Positions 49,931-57,975 are shown, counted from the stretch's first letter. The stretch: DNA of 64,000 nt from Miltoncostaea sp963703045 (GCA_963703045.1 OY969782.1:992001-1056000), one strand, 5' to 3'. Numbers and translations are program-made. The notes: generated by a model not told the origin, from the sequence alone.

Positions 49931-52146
49931 CGCACGCACTCCACGCGGGGGGCGCCGTGGCCGGCGAGGGCCCGCAGGCGGTCGGCCGCGACGGCGGCGG
50001 CGGCGTCCCAGGTGTGGTCGGCGCGCACGCGGCGGGACGCGCGGCGGCCGGTCGCGCGGGCCGCCTCGGGGTCGGCATGCGCGTCGCGCATCCGCCGGGC
50101 CAGGTCGCCGACCGTCACCTCGATCATGCTCACCGGACCGCACAGGTCGATGCCGCCGACGCGGTCGGTCTCGAGCACGAGCGGATGGGACGGCACCAGC
50201 AGGGCCGTGTCGGCATCGCAGAAGTCGGCCGTGGCGCCCCCCTCGGGCACGATCACGGGCAGCCCGCAGGCCATCGCCTCGGCGACCGTCAGGCCGTAGC
50301 CCTCCCCCCGGTAGGGGTGCACGAGGCAGTCGGCCGACGCGTAGAGGCGCGCCATGTCGTCGTCGGTGAGGCGGTCGCCGATCAGGTGCACCCGCGGCCC
50401 GCCCGGGTCGGCCGCCATGGCGCGCGCCCGCTCCTCGGCCTCCTGGGCCGCGTAGGGACCGCCGCGTCCGAAGTCCTTGACGAGCAGGGTCACGTCGTCG
50501 GCCGCCGTGAAGGCCGTGGAGTAGGCGTCGAGCAGCAGGTCGGCGCCCTTGCGCCAGAGCAGGCCGCCGACGAACAGGAACCGGTAGCCGCCGCCCGCGC
50601 CCGGCAGCGGCAGCGGCGCGAGGCCCGGCCGGTGGCGCAGGGGGTCGATGCCGTGGGGCACCAGGTGGACGATCCCGGGGTCGATGCCCGAGGCCACGCA
50701 GCCGTCGCGCACGTGGCGCGAGCAGGCCCACACCTCGTCGACGGCGTCCTCGATGCCGCGGCGCCAGTCGCGCGGGAGGGGGCCGAACTCCCATGGCAGG
50801 GCGACCACCAGGCGACCCGCCGGGGGCCGGGCGAAGCTCGGGGGGTATCCGTGGCGGATCGTCACCTGCGGCGGGTCGGCGAAGAGGCGCCGGGCGGCGC
50901 GCCCGGCCCCGCCCGCGGGCATGGCGCCCGCGTCACCGGGGTCGGCCGGCTCCACCTCGACGAGGCTCAGGTCGACCCGCCCCGCCCGCACGAGCGCGTC
51001 GGCGAGGCTGCGATTGACCGTCGCCAGCGAGTGCGTGCGCGTCACCCCGCCGTACAGGGCGACCCGCGGTCCGGACCGGCCGGCGCCGCGCCGTGGGCGG
51101 GGGGTCACCTCGCCGAGGCGCGCCAGCGCCGCGCGCGCGACGGCGGTCGCGTCGTGCCGGGTGCCGAGGCGCTCCGCGGCCGCGCGTCCGAGCGCGTCCG
51201 TCTCGTCGCGGCGCGCGTGCGCGTCGCGCAGCGCGTCGGCCAGGTGGTCGATGCGGGGCCGGCCGTCGGCGTCCTCGGTCAGCACCCATCCCACGGAAGC
51301 GTCGATGCGCACGGCGCAGGCGCCGGCGCGGGCGATCACCGGACGGCCGTGCGCCATCGCCTCGATCAGGTCGCGACCGCGCCCGAGGCCCGCGGCGGGT
51401 GAGCAGACCGCGTGCGCGGCGGCGTACAGCGCGCCCATGTCGTCGGCGGGGACCGGCTCGTCGAGGATGACCACGTCCGGGATGCGCGCGGGGTCGTGCC
51501 CGGCCGCGACGATCGCCTCGAGCGCACGTGCCCCGAAGTCGGTCGGCAGGCCGGTGCCCGACGCCGCGAGCACGAGGAGGGTCGCGTCGTCGTCGGGGCC
51601 CAGCGCACGGCACCAGGCGTCGAGCAGGGCCTCCCATCCCGCGCGCGCCGTCCAATCGACGATCGCCAGCACCACGGTGCCGTGCAGGTCGGGGTGCGCG
51701 AGGGGAGCGGCCGGCGCCGGGGGGGCGACGACCGGCTCGGGCATGGCGACGACGCGCTCCGGGTCGATGCCGGCGCCCACGAGCGCGGCGCGCTGTGCCT
51801 CGTCCGGGACCCACACGTCGTCCATCTGGGCCAGGCGCATCAGCCAGTCCTCGCCCGGGGTGACGCCCGGGAGGCTCGTCACCGCCACCCGCAGCGCGCC
51901 GCGCGCGTAGGGGTCGAGCAGACGGCCGGGCACGTGCTGCAGCGTGACGTCGACGCCCTCGAGGGGGGCGTGCGCCATCGTCGCCAGGGCGAGCTCCTCC
52001 GCGGGCCCGACCACCGAGCCGGGCCACCAGCGCAGGCCGTCGAGGACCACGTCGGCGCCGAGCGCCCGCATGCCGGCGAGGTACGCGCGGCCACCGGCCG
52101 CCCACGGCGATCGGTCGAGCACCGGCCCCCTCCAGGCGATCCTCAC
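49927..52146 (-). CDS. Tandem GT4 glycosyltransferase with a degenerate first domain
   Basis: A 739-residue protein of two GT-B (family 4) modules. The first (about 1-365) is paralogous to the separate gene upstream (RIAWRGPVLDRSPWAAGGRAYLAGM resembles its N-terminus) but has lost the nucleotide-sugar residues: ARAGW instead of RKGW, and GLGRGRDLIEAM instead of EGWGRPIMEAM. The second (about 375-739) keeps WRKGADLLLDAY and EGYGLTVAEAM, so it is probably the active one. It overlaps its neighbours by 4 bp on both sides. Confidence 0.88.
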   Translation of the reverse strand: MRIAWRGPVLDRSPWAAGGRAYLAGMRALGADVVLDGLRWWPGSVVGPAEELALATMAHAPLEGVDVTLQHVPGRLLDPYARGALRVAVTSLPGVTPGEDWLMRLAQMDDVWVPDEAQRAALVGAGIDPERVVAMPEPVVAPPAPAAPLAHPDLHGTVVLAIVDWTARAGWEALLDAWCRALGPDDDATLLVLAASGTGLPTDFGARALEAIVAAGHDPARIPDVVILDEPVPADDMGALYAAAHAVCSPAAGLGRGRDLIEAMAHGRPVIARAGACAVRIDASVGWVLTEDADGRPRIDHLADALRDAHARRDETDALGRAAAERLGTRHDATAVARAALARLGEVTPRPRRGAGRSGPRVALYGGVTRTHSLATVNRSLADALVRAGRVDLSLVEVEPADPGDAGAMPAGGAGRAARRLFADPPQVTIRHGYPPSFARPPAGRLVVALPWEFGPLPRDWRRGIEDAVDEVWACSRHVRDGCVASGIDPGIVHLVPHGIDPLRHRPGLAPLPLPGAGGGYRFLFVGGLLWRKGADLLLDAYSTAFTAADDVTLLVKDFGRGGPYAAQEAEERARAMAADPGGPRVHLIGDRLTDDDMARLYASADCLVHPYRGEGYGLTVAEAMACGLPVIVPEGGATADFCDADTALLVPSHPLVLETDRVGGIDLCGPVSMIEVTVGDLARRMRDAHADPEAARATGRRASRRVRADHTWDAAAAVAADRLRALAGHGAPRVECVR

Positions 52147-53288
52147 GCCGCCGCCAGGGCCGCGGCCCGCAGCCGGCCGAGTGCGGTTGCGGCGACGCGC
52201 AGGTGCCCGTGCTCCTCGGCGCGCCGGCGCGCGGCCGTCCCGCGCCGCGCCCGCCGGCCGGGGTGCCGATGCGCCTCGACGAGCGCCGTCGCGAGCGCCT
52301 CACGGTCGGGCTCGGCCCAGCGGTGGCCGGCGTACGCCGGCACCTCGGCGAGGGCCTCGGGCGGCACCTCGACGAGCCGGTGGGCGACCGGCCAGCCGAC
52401 CGACGAATCGACGAACGCGCCGGGGCCCGACCAGCCGGTGGCGATGGCCGGCCGCCCCATCGCCATGGCCTCCATGATGGGCCTCCCCCACCCCTCCCCG
52501 CGCGTCGGCGCGACGTACACGTCGCACGCGGCGTAGAGGCCCGCCATGGCGGCGGGCGGGAGCAGGTCGTCGACGATCACCACGTCGGGGACGCGCGCCG
52601 GGTCGTGACCGAGGGCCGCGATGCGGCGGCCGATCGCCCCGTGGATCGCCGCGGCGTCCATCCCGGCCGTGGTCGACCAGACCTTGAGCACGAGGGTGAC
52701 GTCGTCGTCGGCGCGGAAGGCGTCGCACCACGCCGCGAGCAGCACGTCCCATCCCTTGCGCAGGCTGAAGTCGAAGGCGGCCAGGAACACGGTGCCGTGC
52801 ACGCCCGGCAGATCGAGCGGCGGCGACCCCCGGTGCAGGCGGTCGAGCTCGAACGGCTCGGGCACCACGTGCAGGCGCCCGCGCTCGACGCCCGCCGCCG
52901 CGAAGGCCTCGCGGTTGTGGGCCGTGGGCACCCACACCTCGTCGGCCCGGTTGCAGTGGGCGACCCAGTCGGCGGGGATGCGGTCGGTCTCGAACATGGT
53001 GCGCAGCACCCGCAGGGGCGCCGGGCTCGACAGGTCGGCCAGGGGCGGGAAGGTGTGCTCGACGCGCGCGTTAACGGCCTCGCCCGGCGCGCCCATCAGG
53101 CGGCCCAGCATCGCGCGGTCCTCGCGCGAGAGCGCGAGCCGGGGGCTCCACGCATGGGCATCGGCGCGCAGGTCGGCCCCGAGCTCCGAGAGGCCGCGCA
53201 CGAACGCGCGGCCGCCCGCGGCGTACCCCGAGGGGTCGAGGAGGGGCCCGCGCCACAGGATGCGCGGCCCCGTGGGGGCGGGGGCCAT
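52143..53288 (-). CDS. GT4 family glycosyltransferase
   Basis: A 381-residue GT-B enzyme: RILWRGPLLDPSGYAAGGRAFVRGL at the N-terminus, FSLRKGWDVLLAAW with the sugar-nucleotide lysine, and GEGWGRPIMEAMAMGRPAIAT with the E(x7)E pair. First gene of an operon with the tandem GT4 and the GT2. A sigma-28-like element ends about 8 bp before its ATG, so the mRNA may be nearly leaderless; no ribosome-binding site is visible. Confidence 0.9.
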   Translation of the reverse strand: MAPAPTGPRILWRGPLLDPSGYAAGGRAFVRGLSELGADLRADAHAWSPRLALSREDRAMLGRLMGAPGEAVNARVEHTFPPLADLSSPAPLRVLRTMFETDRIPADWVAHCNRADEVWVPTAHNREAFAAAGVERGRLHVVPEPFELDRLHRGSPPLDLPGVHGTVFLAAFDFSLRKGWDVLLAAWCDAFRADDDVTLVLKVWSTTAGMDAAAIHGAIGRRIAALGHDPARVPDVVIVDDLLPPAAMAGLYAACDVYVAPTRGEGWGRPIMEAMAMGRPAIATGWSGPGAFVDSSVGWPVAHRLVEVPPEALAEVPAYAGHRWAEPDREALATALVEAHRHPGRRARRGTAARRRAEEHGHLRVAATALGRLRAAALAAA

Positions 53289-53295
53289 CGCCCAC

Positions 53296-53322
53296 CCATC
53301 GGCCGGGCGCCCGGCCGCTTGA
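53296..53322 (-). promoter_or_regulatory. Sigma-28-like promoter for the glycosyltransferase operon
   Basis: Minus strand: TCAAGCGG (53322-53315), 11-bp spacer, GCCGATGG (53303-53296). Same layout as the flagellin site, in the 66-bp gap after the beta-propeller gene. Confidence 0.5.
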
Positions 53323-53354
53323 GCCCGCGCGCCCGCCGCTGACCGCCGCGGCGG

Positions 53355-54515
53355 TCAGCGGGGGTCGAGCACCGTCAGGCGGTCACTCGACGACGACGCG
53401 AACCGGGCCCCGGCCGACACGGCCACGGTGCCGTTCGCGAGCTCGCGCGCACCCCGCACCTCGACCGAGGTGCGCCGCTCCCACGCGACGGCGCCGTCGG
53501 CGAGCCGCACCGCGCGCACGGCCCGGCGCGACGGGGCGTCGATGGCCAGGTAGACCCGGCCGCCGCGCCCCACCGACAGCAGGCGGGCCCGGTCGCGCGG
53601 ACGGGTGCGCCACACCTGCGCGCCGGTGCCGGCGACGAGGGCGGTCACGCCCGGCGCGCCCGCGCCCGTGCGCGAGATGTAGAGCCGGCCGCGCGCCGCG
53701 TCGTGCAACGCGCCGTCCGGCGACACCCGCTGCCCCGGGGGCAGCCCGCGCACCCACCGGTCGGCCCCGTCGGGCCCGATGGCGGCGATGCCGCCGTCGC
53801 GGCTCACGAGCAGGCCCGCGCCGAGGGCGGTCAGGGCCTCGGTGGGCCCGACCCGGGTCCAGATGATCGCCCGGGCGCTCGGGTTGACCGCCATGAGCAG
53901 GCCGGGCACGGCGCGTCCGCCGGACCGCTCGACCGGGGAGGCGAAGGCCGCGTAGACGAGCCCCGCGTGGTCGGCGACGGTCACGGGGGGCACGTCGGAG
54001 TCGTCCTGCCACTCGTAGCGGTCGTCGGACACCGTCCACGGGGGGCCGCCGGCCGGACGGCCCCGCACGCCCGGGGAGCTCCGGGAGGCCGGATCCACGA
54101 TGCGGTCGCCCGCGACGCAGCCCCCGGCCCGCGACACCACCCCGGCGCAGCCCGGCACGATGCGGCCACGCGGGTCGACGGCCCAGATGTCGTCGCCCTC
54201 GGCCCCGATCGGCCCGTAGGTGCCGTCGGCCTGCAGCGCCTCGGGCTGGGGGCCGTCGTCGCAGTTGCCGCAGTCGGCCGTGCGGGACGACGTCCAGAGC
54301 GGGCGGCCGTCGCGGCGGAACGCGCGCACGGTGTAGCGGAACGACTGCCGGGAGACGACGACGAGACCGCCCGACGGACCGGGCAGCACCGGACCGGCGG
54401 CGACCGTCCGCGGCCATCCCGGCCGCGTCGCCGGCGACGACGGGGCGGCCGACGCGGTCGCGACGAGCGCGCACACCAGCAGACAGGACGTCGTCGCCAC
54501 GCCGATCCGCGCCAT
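53355..54515 (-). CDS. Secreted PQQ-like beta-propeller protein
   Basis: A 386-residue exported protein: signal peptide (RIGVATTSCLLVCALVATASAAP) then repeated short blade-like segments (e.g. LLMAVNPSARAIIWTR, ALVAGTGAQVWRTRPRD, AVRLADGAVAWERR) as in PQQ-like propellers. Four cysteines near residues 81-130 (DCGNCDD and the later pair) may form disulphides. No enzyme motif. It lies between the flagellin terminator and the glycosyltransferase operon; function unknown. Confidence 0.8.
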   Translation of the reverse strand: MARIGVATTSCLLVCALVATASAAPSSPATRPGWPRTVAAGPVLPGPSGGLVVVSRQSFRYTVRAFRRDGRPLWTSSRTADCGNCDDGPQPEALQADGTYGPIGAEGDDIWAVDPRGRIVPGCAGVVSRAGGCVAGDRIVDPASRSSPGVRGRPAGGPPWTVSDDRYEWQDDSDVPPVTVADHAGLVYAAFASPVERSGGRAVPGLLMAVNPSARAIIWTRVGPTEALTALGAGLLVSRDGGIAAIGPDGADRWVRGLPPGQRVSPDGALHDAARGRLYISRTGAGAPGVTALVAGTGAQVWRTRPRDRARLLSVGRGGRVYLAIDAPSRRAVRAVRLADGAVAWERRTSVEVRGARELANGTVAVSAGARFASSSSDRLTVLDPR

Positions 54516-54572
54516 GCGGCGACGATAGTCCCCCGGCCCTCGTCCGGGGAAGCCGGCGTGCCGTCGACGACG

Positions 54573-54598
54573 CGGGGCCCGCCGAATGGCGGGCCCCG
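54573..54598 (-). terminator. Flagellin gene terminator hairpin
   Basis: Perfect 11-bp stem (54573-54583 with 54588-54598), four-base loop, 26 bp after the flagellin stop codon. No T-tract. Confidence 0.8.
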
Positions 54599-54623
54599 GT
54601 CGTACCGCGTGCTGTGCCGGGTG

Positions 54624-55454
54624 CTACCGGAGCAGCGAGAGGACGCTCTGCGGGGCCTGGTTGGCCTGCGCGAGCATCGCCGTGCCGGACTGCTGGAGGA
54701 TCTGGTTACGGGTGAACTTGATCATCTCCTGCGCCATGTCCGCGTCACGGATGCGGGACTCGGCGGCCTGGAGGTTCTCCGAGGTCATGCCGAGGCGGTT
54801 GATGGTGTGCTCGAGCCGGTTCTGGGTCGCGCCCAGGTTGGCCCGGCTGGTGGTGATGTTGCTGATCGCGGCGTCGAGCGACGCGATCGCGGCGGTCGCC
54901 GAGGCTGCCGTCGAGACGGAGAGCCCGGAGATGCCCAGGTCGGAGGCCGAGACCGTGCCGATGGTGAAGGCGATGCTCTGGCTGGCGTTGGCGCCGACCT
55001 GCAGGGTGACGGCCGACGCGGCCGTCGCAACCGATCCGGCGAGGATCTTCAGACCGTTGAACTCGGTGTCCGTACCGGTCTTGCCGATCTCGGTGAGGAT
55101 CTGCTGGACCTCGGTGTTGAGGTTCCCGCGCTGTGCGTCGGTCAGCGTGCCGTTCGAGGCCTGGACGGCCAGGTCACGGACGCGCTGCAGCATGTCGCCG
55201 ACGTTGCCGAGGGCACCGTCCGCGACCTGCACCAGGGAGATGCCGTCCTGGGCGTTGCGCGAAGCGACGTTCATGCCGCGGATCTGAGAGCGCATGCCCT
55301 CGGAGACGGCGAGGCCGGCCGCGTCATCGGCGGCGCGGTTGATGCGGAGACCGCTCGACAGGCGCTCCATGGACTTCGAGAGCTGCGTGCCGGTGTTCAT
55401 CAGGACGCGGTGCGCGTTCTGCGCCTCGACGTTGTTGTAGACGCTCAGACCCAT
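54624..55454 (-). CDS. fliC: Flagellin
   Basis: A 276-residue filament protein, short for the family: complete D0/D1 N-terminus (LSVYNNVEAQNAHRVLMNTGTQLSKSMERLSSGLRINRAADDAAGLAVSE) and C-terminus (NLQAAESRIRDADMAQEMIKFTRNQILQQSGTAMLAQANQAPQSVLSLL), joined by a small, Ala/Ser/Thr-rich outer domain (about 135-200) offering potential O-glycosylation sites. Strong ribosome-binding site AAGGAGGA. It has the best sigma-28-like promoter in the window, a ~105-nt leader with CsrA-type sites, and a terminator. Confidence 0.97.
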   Translation of the reverse strand: MGLSVYNNVEAQNAHRVLMNTGTQLSKSMERLSSGLRINRAADDAAGLAVSEGMRSQIRGMNVASRNAQDGISLVQVADGALGNVGDMLQRVRDLAVQASNGTLTDAQRGNLNTEVQQILTEIGKTGTDTEFNGLKILAGSVATAASAVTLQVGANASQSIAFTIGTVSASDLGISGLSVSTAASATAAIASLDAAISNITTSRANLGATQNRLEHTINRLGMTSENLQAAESRIRDADMAQEMIKFTRNQILQQSGTAMLAQANQAPQSVLSLLR

Positions 55455-55457
55455 GAT

Positions 55458-55516
55458 TCCTCCTTGAATCCAGGTCGATCAGGACACAACCACCGTCCGG
55501 CCCGCATCCATGCGGG
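55458..55516 (-). promoter_or_regulatory. Flagellin mRNA leader with two CsrA-type binding sites
   Basis: On the minus strand, CCCGC-AUGGAU-GCGGG (55516-55501) is a hairpin with GGA in a six-base loop, the preferred CsrA site. A second set of GGA motifs lies in the Shine-Dalgarno AAGGAGGA (55465-55458), with another at 55471-55469. Two sites about 45 nt apart match the CsrA-hag arrangement of Bacillus. Confidence 0.6.
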
Positions 55517-55567
55517 GTATCGGAGCGATGTCGCGAGGACCATCCAGGTCACACGCGTTCAGGGTGT

Positions 55568-55594
55568 TTATCGGCGGCGCGCGCCAGAGCTTGA
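55568..55594 (-). promoter_or_regulatory. Sigma-28-like promoter for flagellin
   Basis: Minus strand: TCAAGCTC (55594-55587), 11-bp spacer, GCCGATAA (55575-55568), identical to the FliA -10 consensus. About 115 bp upstream of the flagellin start. Confidence 0.8.
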
Positions 55595-55638
55595 GGGGGG
55601 CCCGTGCATCCGCCCCCGGGCGGCACGGGGCGGGGGCG

Positions 55639-55881
55639 TCAGCGCGCCTCCTCCGCCTCGCCCATCATCCCGAGCGCCTGGTCCAGCGCGTCCTTGCTCG
55701 ACTCCGCGGCCTCGAGGTTCTGCGCCTGGATCTCGAGGAAGACCTCCTTGCGGAAGACCGGGACGTCGCGGGGGGCCTGTATCCCGAGTCGGACCTTCTC
55801 GCCGAGTACGGACAGCACCGAGACCTCGATGTCGTCGCCGATCATGATGCTCTGGTTCGCCTTGCGGGTGAGCACGAGCAC
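55639..55881 (-). CDS. csrA: Carbon storage regulator CsrA
   Basis: An 80-residue RNA-binding dimer: VLVLTRKANQSIMIGDDIEVSVLSVLGEKVRLGIQAPRDVPVFRKEV covers the whole CsrA fold with the RNA-contacting L4 and R-containing C-terminal strand, followed by a charged helical tail. The GTG at 55881 is preceded by AAGGAGG; the longer frame upstream is not family-like. It sits immediately upstream of flagellin, whose leader carries CsrA-type sites. FliW, the usual antagonist, is not in the window. Confidence 0.95.
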   Translation of the reverse strand: MLVLTRKANQSIMIGDDIEVSVLSVLGEKVRLGIQAPRDVPVFRKEVFLEIQAQNLEAAESSKDALDQALGMMGEAEEAR

Positions 55882-55993
55882 GTTGGGGGGCCTCCTTGCA
55901 CGGATGAACGCGACGACGGATCGGTCACCGTTCGCGTGAGCGCTAGTATGTCGAGTCGCTCTCGCGCGTGCCATAACCCCCCGGGGAGGTTGG

Positions 55994-56569
55994 ATGCTGT
56001 ACGGACGTCGCCTGGACCAGTCGCTTCAGCACGTCGATGGGTCGCGCTACGCGCTGGTCCACGCGGTCGCCAAGCGGGCTCGCCAGATCACCCTCTGGCT
56101 CACCGCCGACCCGGCCGAGCTGCGCGCCGAGGCGGCGCCGCCGCCCGCCCCGGGCGAGCTCACCTCGCGTGACCCGGTCGCGCTCGCCGAGGCCGAGATC
56201 CTCGACGGCGAGGTCAAGGTGCGCTGGGACCCGGACGGGCTCGCCGACGAGGCCGCCCTGCTCGAGCTCGACGAGTTCGAGACCGATCCGCTCCTCATCG
56301 AGGGCCTCGCCGACGACGACGAGACCGTCGAGGGAGATGACGACGGCGTTGCGCTGACGCCCGCTCTCGCCCAGGTGCTCGAGGGCGGCGAGACCGAGGC
56401 GGCCGAGGTGGCCGAGGCGGCCGACGAGGAGGACGCCGACCCGGTCGAGGAGGAGAAGACGCTCCGTACGGTGTCGGGCGTGGACGCCCCGGACCACGTC
56501 GAGGAGATCTCGCTCGAGGACGTCGAGGAGCCGGACGACGACGACGACGAGGACGGCGACGGCCTCTAG
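55994..56569 (+). CDS. rpoZ: RNA polymerase omega-like subunit with long acidic tail
   Basis: A 191-residue protein. Residues 5-36 (RRLDQSLQHVDGSRYALVHAVAKRARQITLWL) match the core of omega (VDSRYALV-x-AAKRARQI). After about residue 75 the chain is extremely acidic (DDDETVEGDDDG, EEADEEDADPVEEEK, DVEEPDDDDDEDGDG). Omega is normally 70-110 residues, so the tail is unusual. GGGGAGG lies in front of the ATG. Divergent from csrA. The omega call rests on one conserved block. Confidence 0.75.
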   Translation: MLYGRRLDQSLQHVDGSRYALVHAVAKRARQITLWLTADPAELRAEAAPPPAPGELTSRDPVALAEAEILDGEVKVRWDPDGLADEAALLELDEFETDPLLIEGLADDDETVEGDDDGVALTPALAQVLEGGETEAAEVAEAADEEDADPVEEEKTLRTVSGVDAPDHVEEISLEDVEEPDDDDDEDGDGL

Positions 56570-56689
56570 CCGCGGTGCGTGACCGGGTCGGCCTCCCCGG
56601 GGGCCGGCCCGCGCGTTAGCGTTGGCGCCGACGTTGCCGGACGGCGCACCCGGATGCCGCCCGGCCCGACCCCGCGCCCGGGAGACGCC

Positions 56690-56929
56690 ATGACGCACGC
56701 CCCCGCCTACGACCCGCTCGAGACCATCCATTGGATGCTCGAGCAGGCCCGCACCGAGCTGGCCGCCGAGACCTACCTCACCGACGAGGGCAGGGTCCGC
56801 AGGAAGAGCAAGGCCCGACGCAACGACGACCGGGTGCGCTTCGCCACCCTGTGCGCCGTCCTCTGGAACGTGTCCGGCCGCCCCGAGCCGCTCGACGCCC
56901 TCGTCGAGCGGCAGCTCACGGCCGCCTAG
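56690..56929 (+). CDS. Small hypothetical protein
   Basis: A 79-residue soluble protein (HAPAYDPLETIHWMLEQARTELAAETYLT, then RKSKARRNDDRVRFATLCAVLWNVSGR). ATG at 56690 with GGGAG upstream. Helical, basic centre. No family recognised. It follows the omega-like gene on the same strand after 120 bp. Confidence 0.6.
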   Translation: MTHAPAYDPLETIHWMLEQARTELAAETYLTDEGRVRRKSKARRNDDRVRFATLCAVLWNVSGRPEPLDALVERQLTAA

Positions 56930-56950
56930 CCGCGGGACCCCGGCGGGGGT

Positions 56951-57280
56951 TCAGGCCCCCGCCAGGGTGCCCTTCGCGGGGTCTCCGGCCGGGTGCGGGG
57001 TCGTGACGATGATCGTCATCGGCCCGGCCCACAGGTGCTGCCCCGTCTCGCGGAACTCGCGCAGGTGGGCCGACCCGAGGTGCTCGTCGAGCGCCGCCCG
57101 CGACGACCATCGCTCGACCAGCACGATCTGGTCGGGGTCCGCCGCGGCCCGGTGCAACGCATAGCCGATGCACCCCTCCTCGGCGTGCGTCGGCACCGCC
57201 ACCTCGCTGAACGCGGCCAGCGCCGCATCTCCCTGACCGGCCTTGGCCTGGGCCACCACGACCACCACGACCTCGGACAT
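56951..57280 (-). CDS. Antibiotic biosynthesis monooxygenase (ABM) domain protein
   Basis: A 109-residue dimeric alpha/beta-barrel type protein: VVVVVAQAKAGQGDAALAAFSEVAVPTHAEEGCIGYALHR, then IVLVERWSSRAALDEHLGSAHLREF, typical of the ABM/YgiN quinol-monooxygenase family. ATG at 57280 with GGAGGGG upstream. Substrate unknown. Convergent with the 56690 gene and divergent from the DUF402 gene. Confidence 0.88.
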   Translation of the reverse strand: MSEVVVVVVAQAKAGQGDAALAAFSEVAVPTHAEEGCIGYALHRAAADPDQIVLVERWSSRAALDEHLGSAHLREFRETGQHLWAGPMTIIVTTPHPAGDPAKGTLAGA

Positions 57281-57363
57281 CCGCCCCTCCCCGTCGGTTC
57301 TCGGCACCTGCCCGGCACGCTACCCCGCCGGGCGGCGACCCGGTGGTCGTCGCGTGATCAGGT

Positions 57364-57948
57364 GTGGCACGAGGGGCGAGATCGCCGGCGCGTCGCGCCG
57401 GCGTGCCCGCATGCTCTGGCAGCATTCCGCGCGGCCGCACGGCGCCGGAGCCTCGGAGGCCCGCGACGATCATCGAGAAGCGAAAGTGGGACGGATCGGT
57501 CAGCGCACGGTGGCCGGTGGAGTTCACGCGCCGGGACGACCGCGTCGTCTGGCACACGCCGGCCGGCACCCGGCGCGAGCGGCCGCGGCGAGACCGGTGC
57601 GAGATCACCCCGTGCCCCGAGGCATCGGCAGGGCGTGGCGCCGGCTGGATCGCGACGGCGGTGATCACGCACGACGGACGCCTGGTGCGCTACGAGGTCG
57701 ACGCGACCGTGGGCGGAGAGATGGAGCGGGACGGGGTCTTCGCCTTCATCGACCTCGACCTCGACCTCGAGATCGACGCGGACGGCGTGATCGTGAAGGA
57801 CCTGATCGAGTTCGCCGAGCGACGGGCCGCGATGGGCTACCCGCCGGGTCTGCTGCGCCGCGCCGTGGCCGCGCTCGAGGAGGCCCGCTCCCTGCACCGC
57901 GCGCGGCTCTGGCCGTTCGACGGATCGCTGCTCGCCGCCGGTCCCTAG
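57364..57948 (+). CDS. DUF402/FomD-like protein
   Basis: A DUF402 protein: EKRKWDGSVSARWPVEFTRRDDRVVWHTPAG, GWIATAVITHDGRLVRYEVDATVG, and FIDLDLDLEIDADGVIVKDLIEFAERRAAMGYP, including the acidic residues that bind divalent metal in this nucleotide-hydrolase-like family. The start is uncertain: GTG at 57364 or 57403, neither with a good ribosome-binding site, and family members usually begin close to the EKRKWDG segment. Confidence 0.8.
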   Translation: MARGARSPARRAGVPACSGSIPRGRTAPEPRRPATIIEKRKWDGSVSARWPVEFTRRDDRVVWHTPAGTRRERPRRDRCEITPCPEASAGRGAGWIATAVITHDGRLVRYEVDATVGGEMERDGVFAFIDLDLDLEIDADGVIVKDLIEFAERRAAMGYPPGLLRRAVAALEEARSLHRARLWPFDGSLLAAGP

Positions 57949-57975
57949 CCGCGGGGGACGGGGTGGCGCGGGCCG

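Noticed and set aside
55506..55540. Second CCGATA-like box (minus strand CTCCGATAC) between the flagellin promoter and start
   Set aside because: No TCAA element lies 11-12 bp upstream, and it overlaps the leader hairpin.
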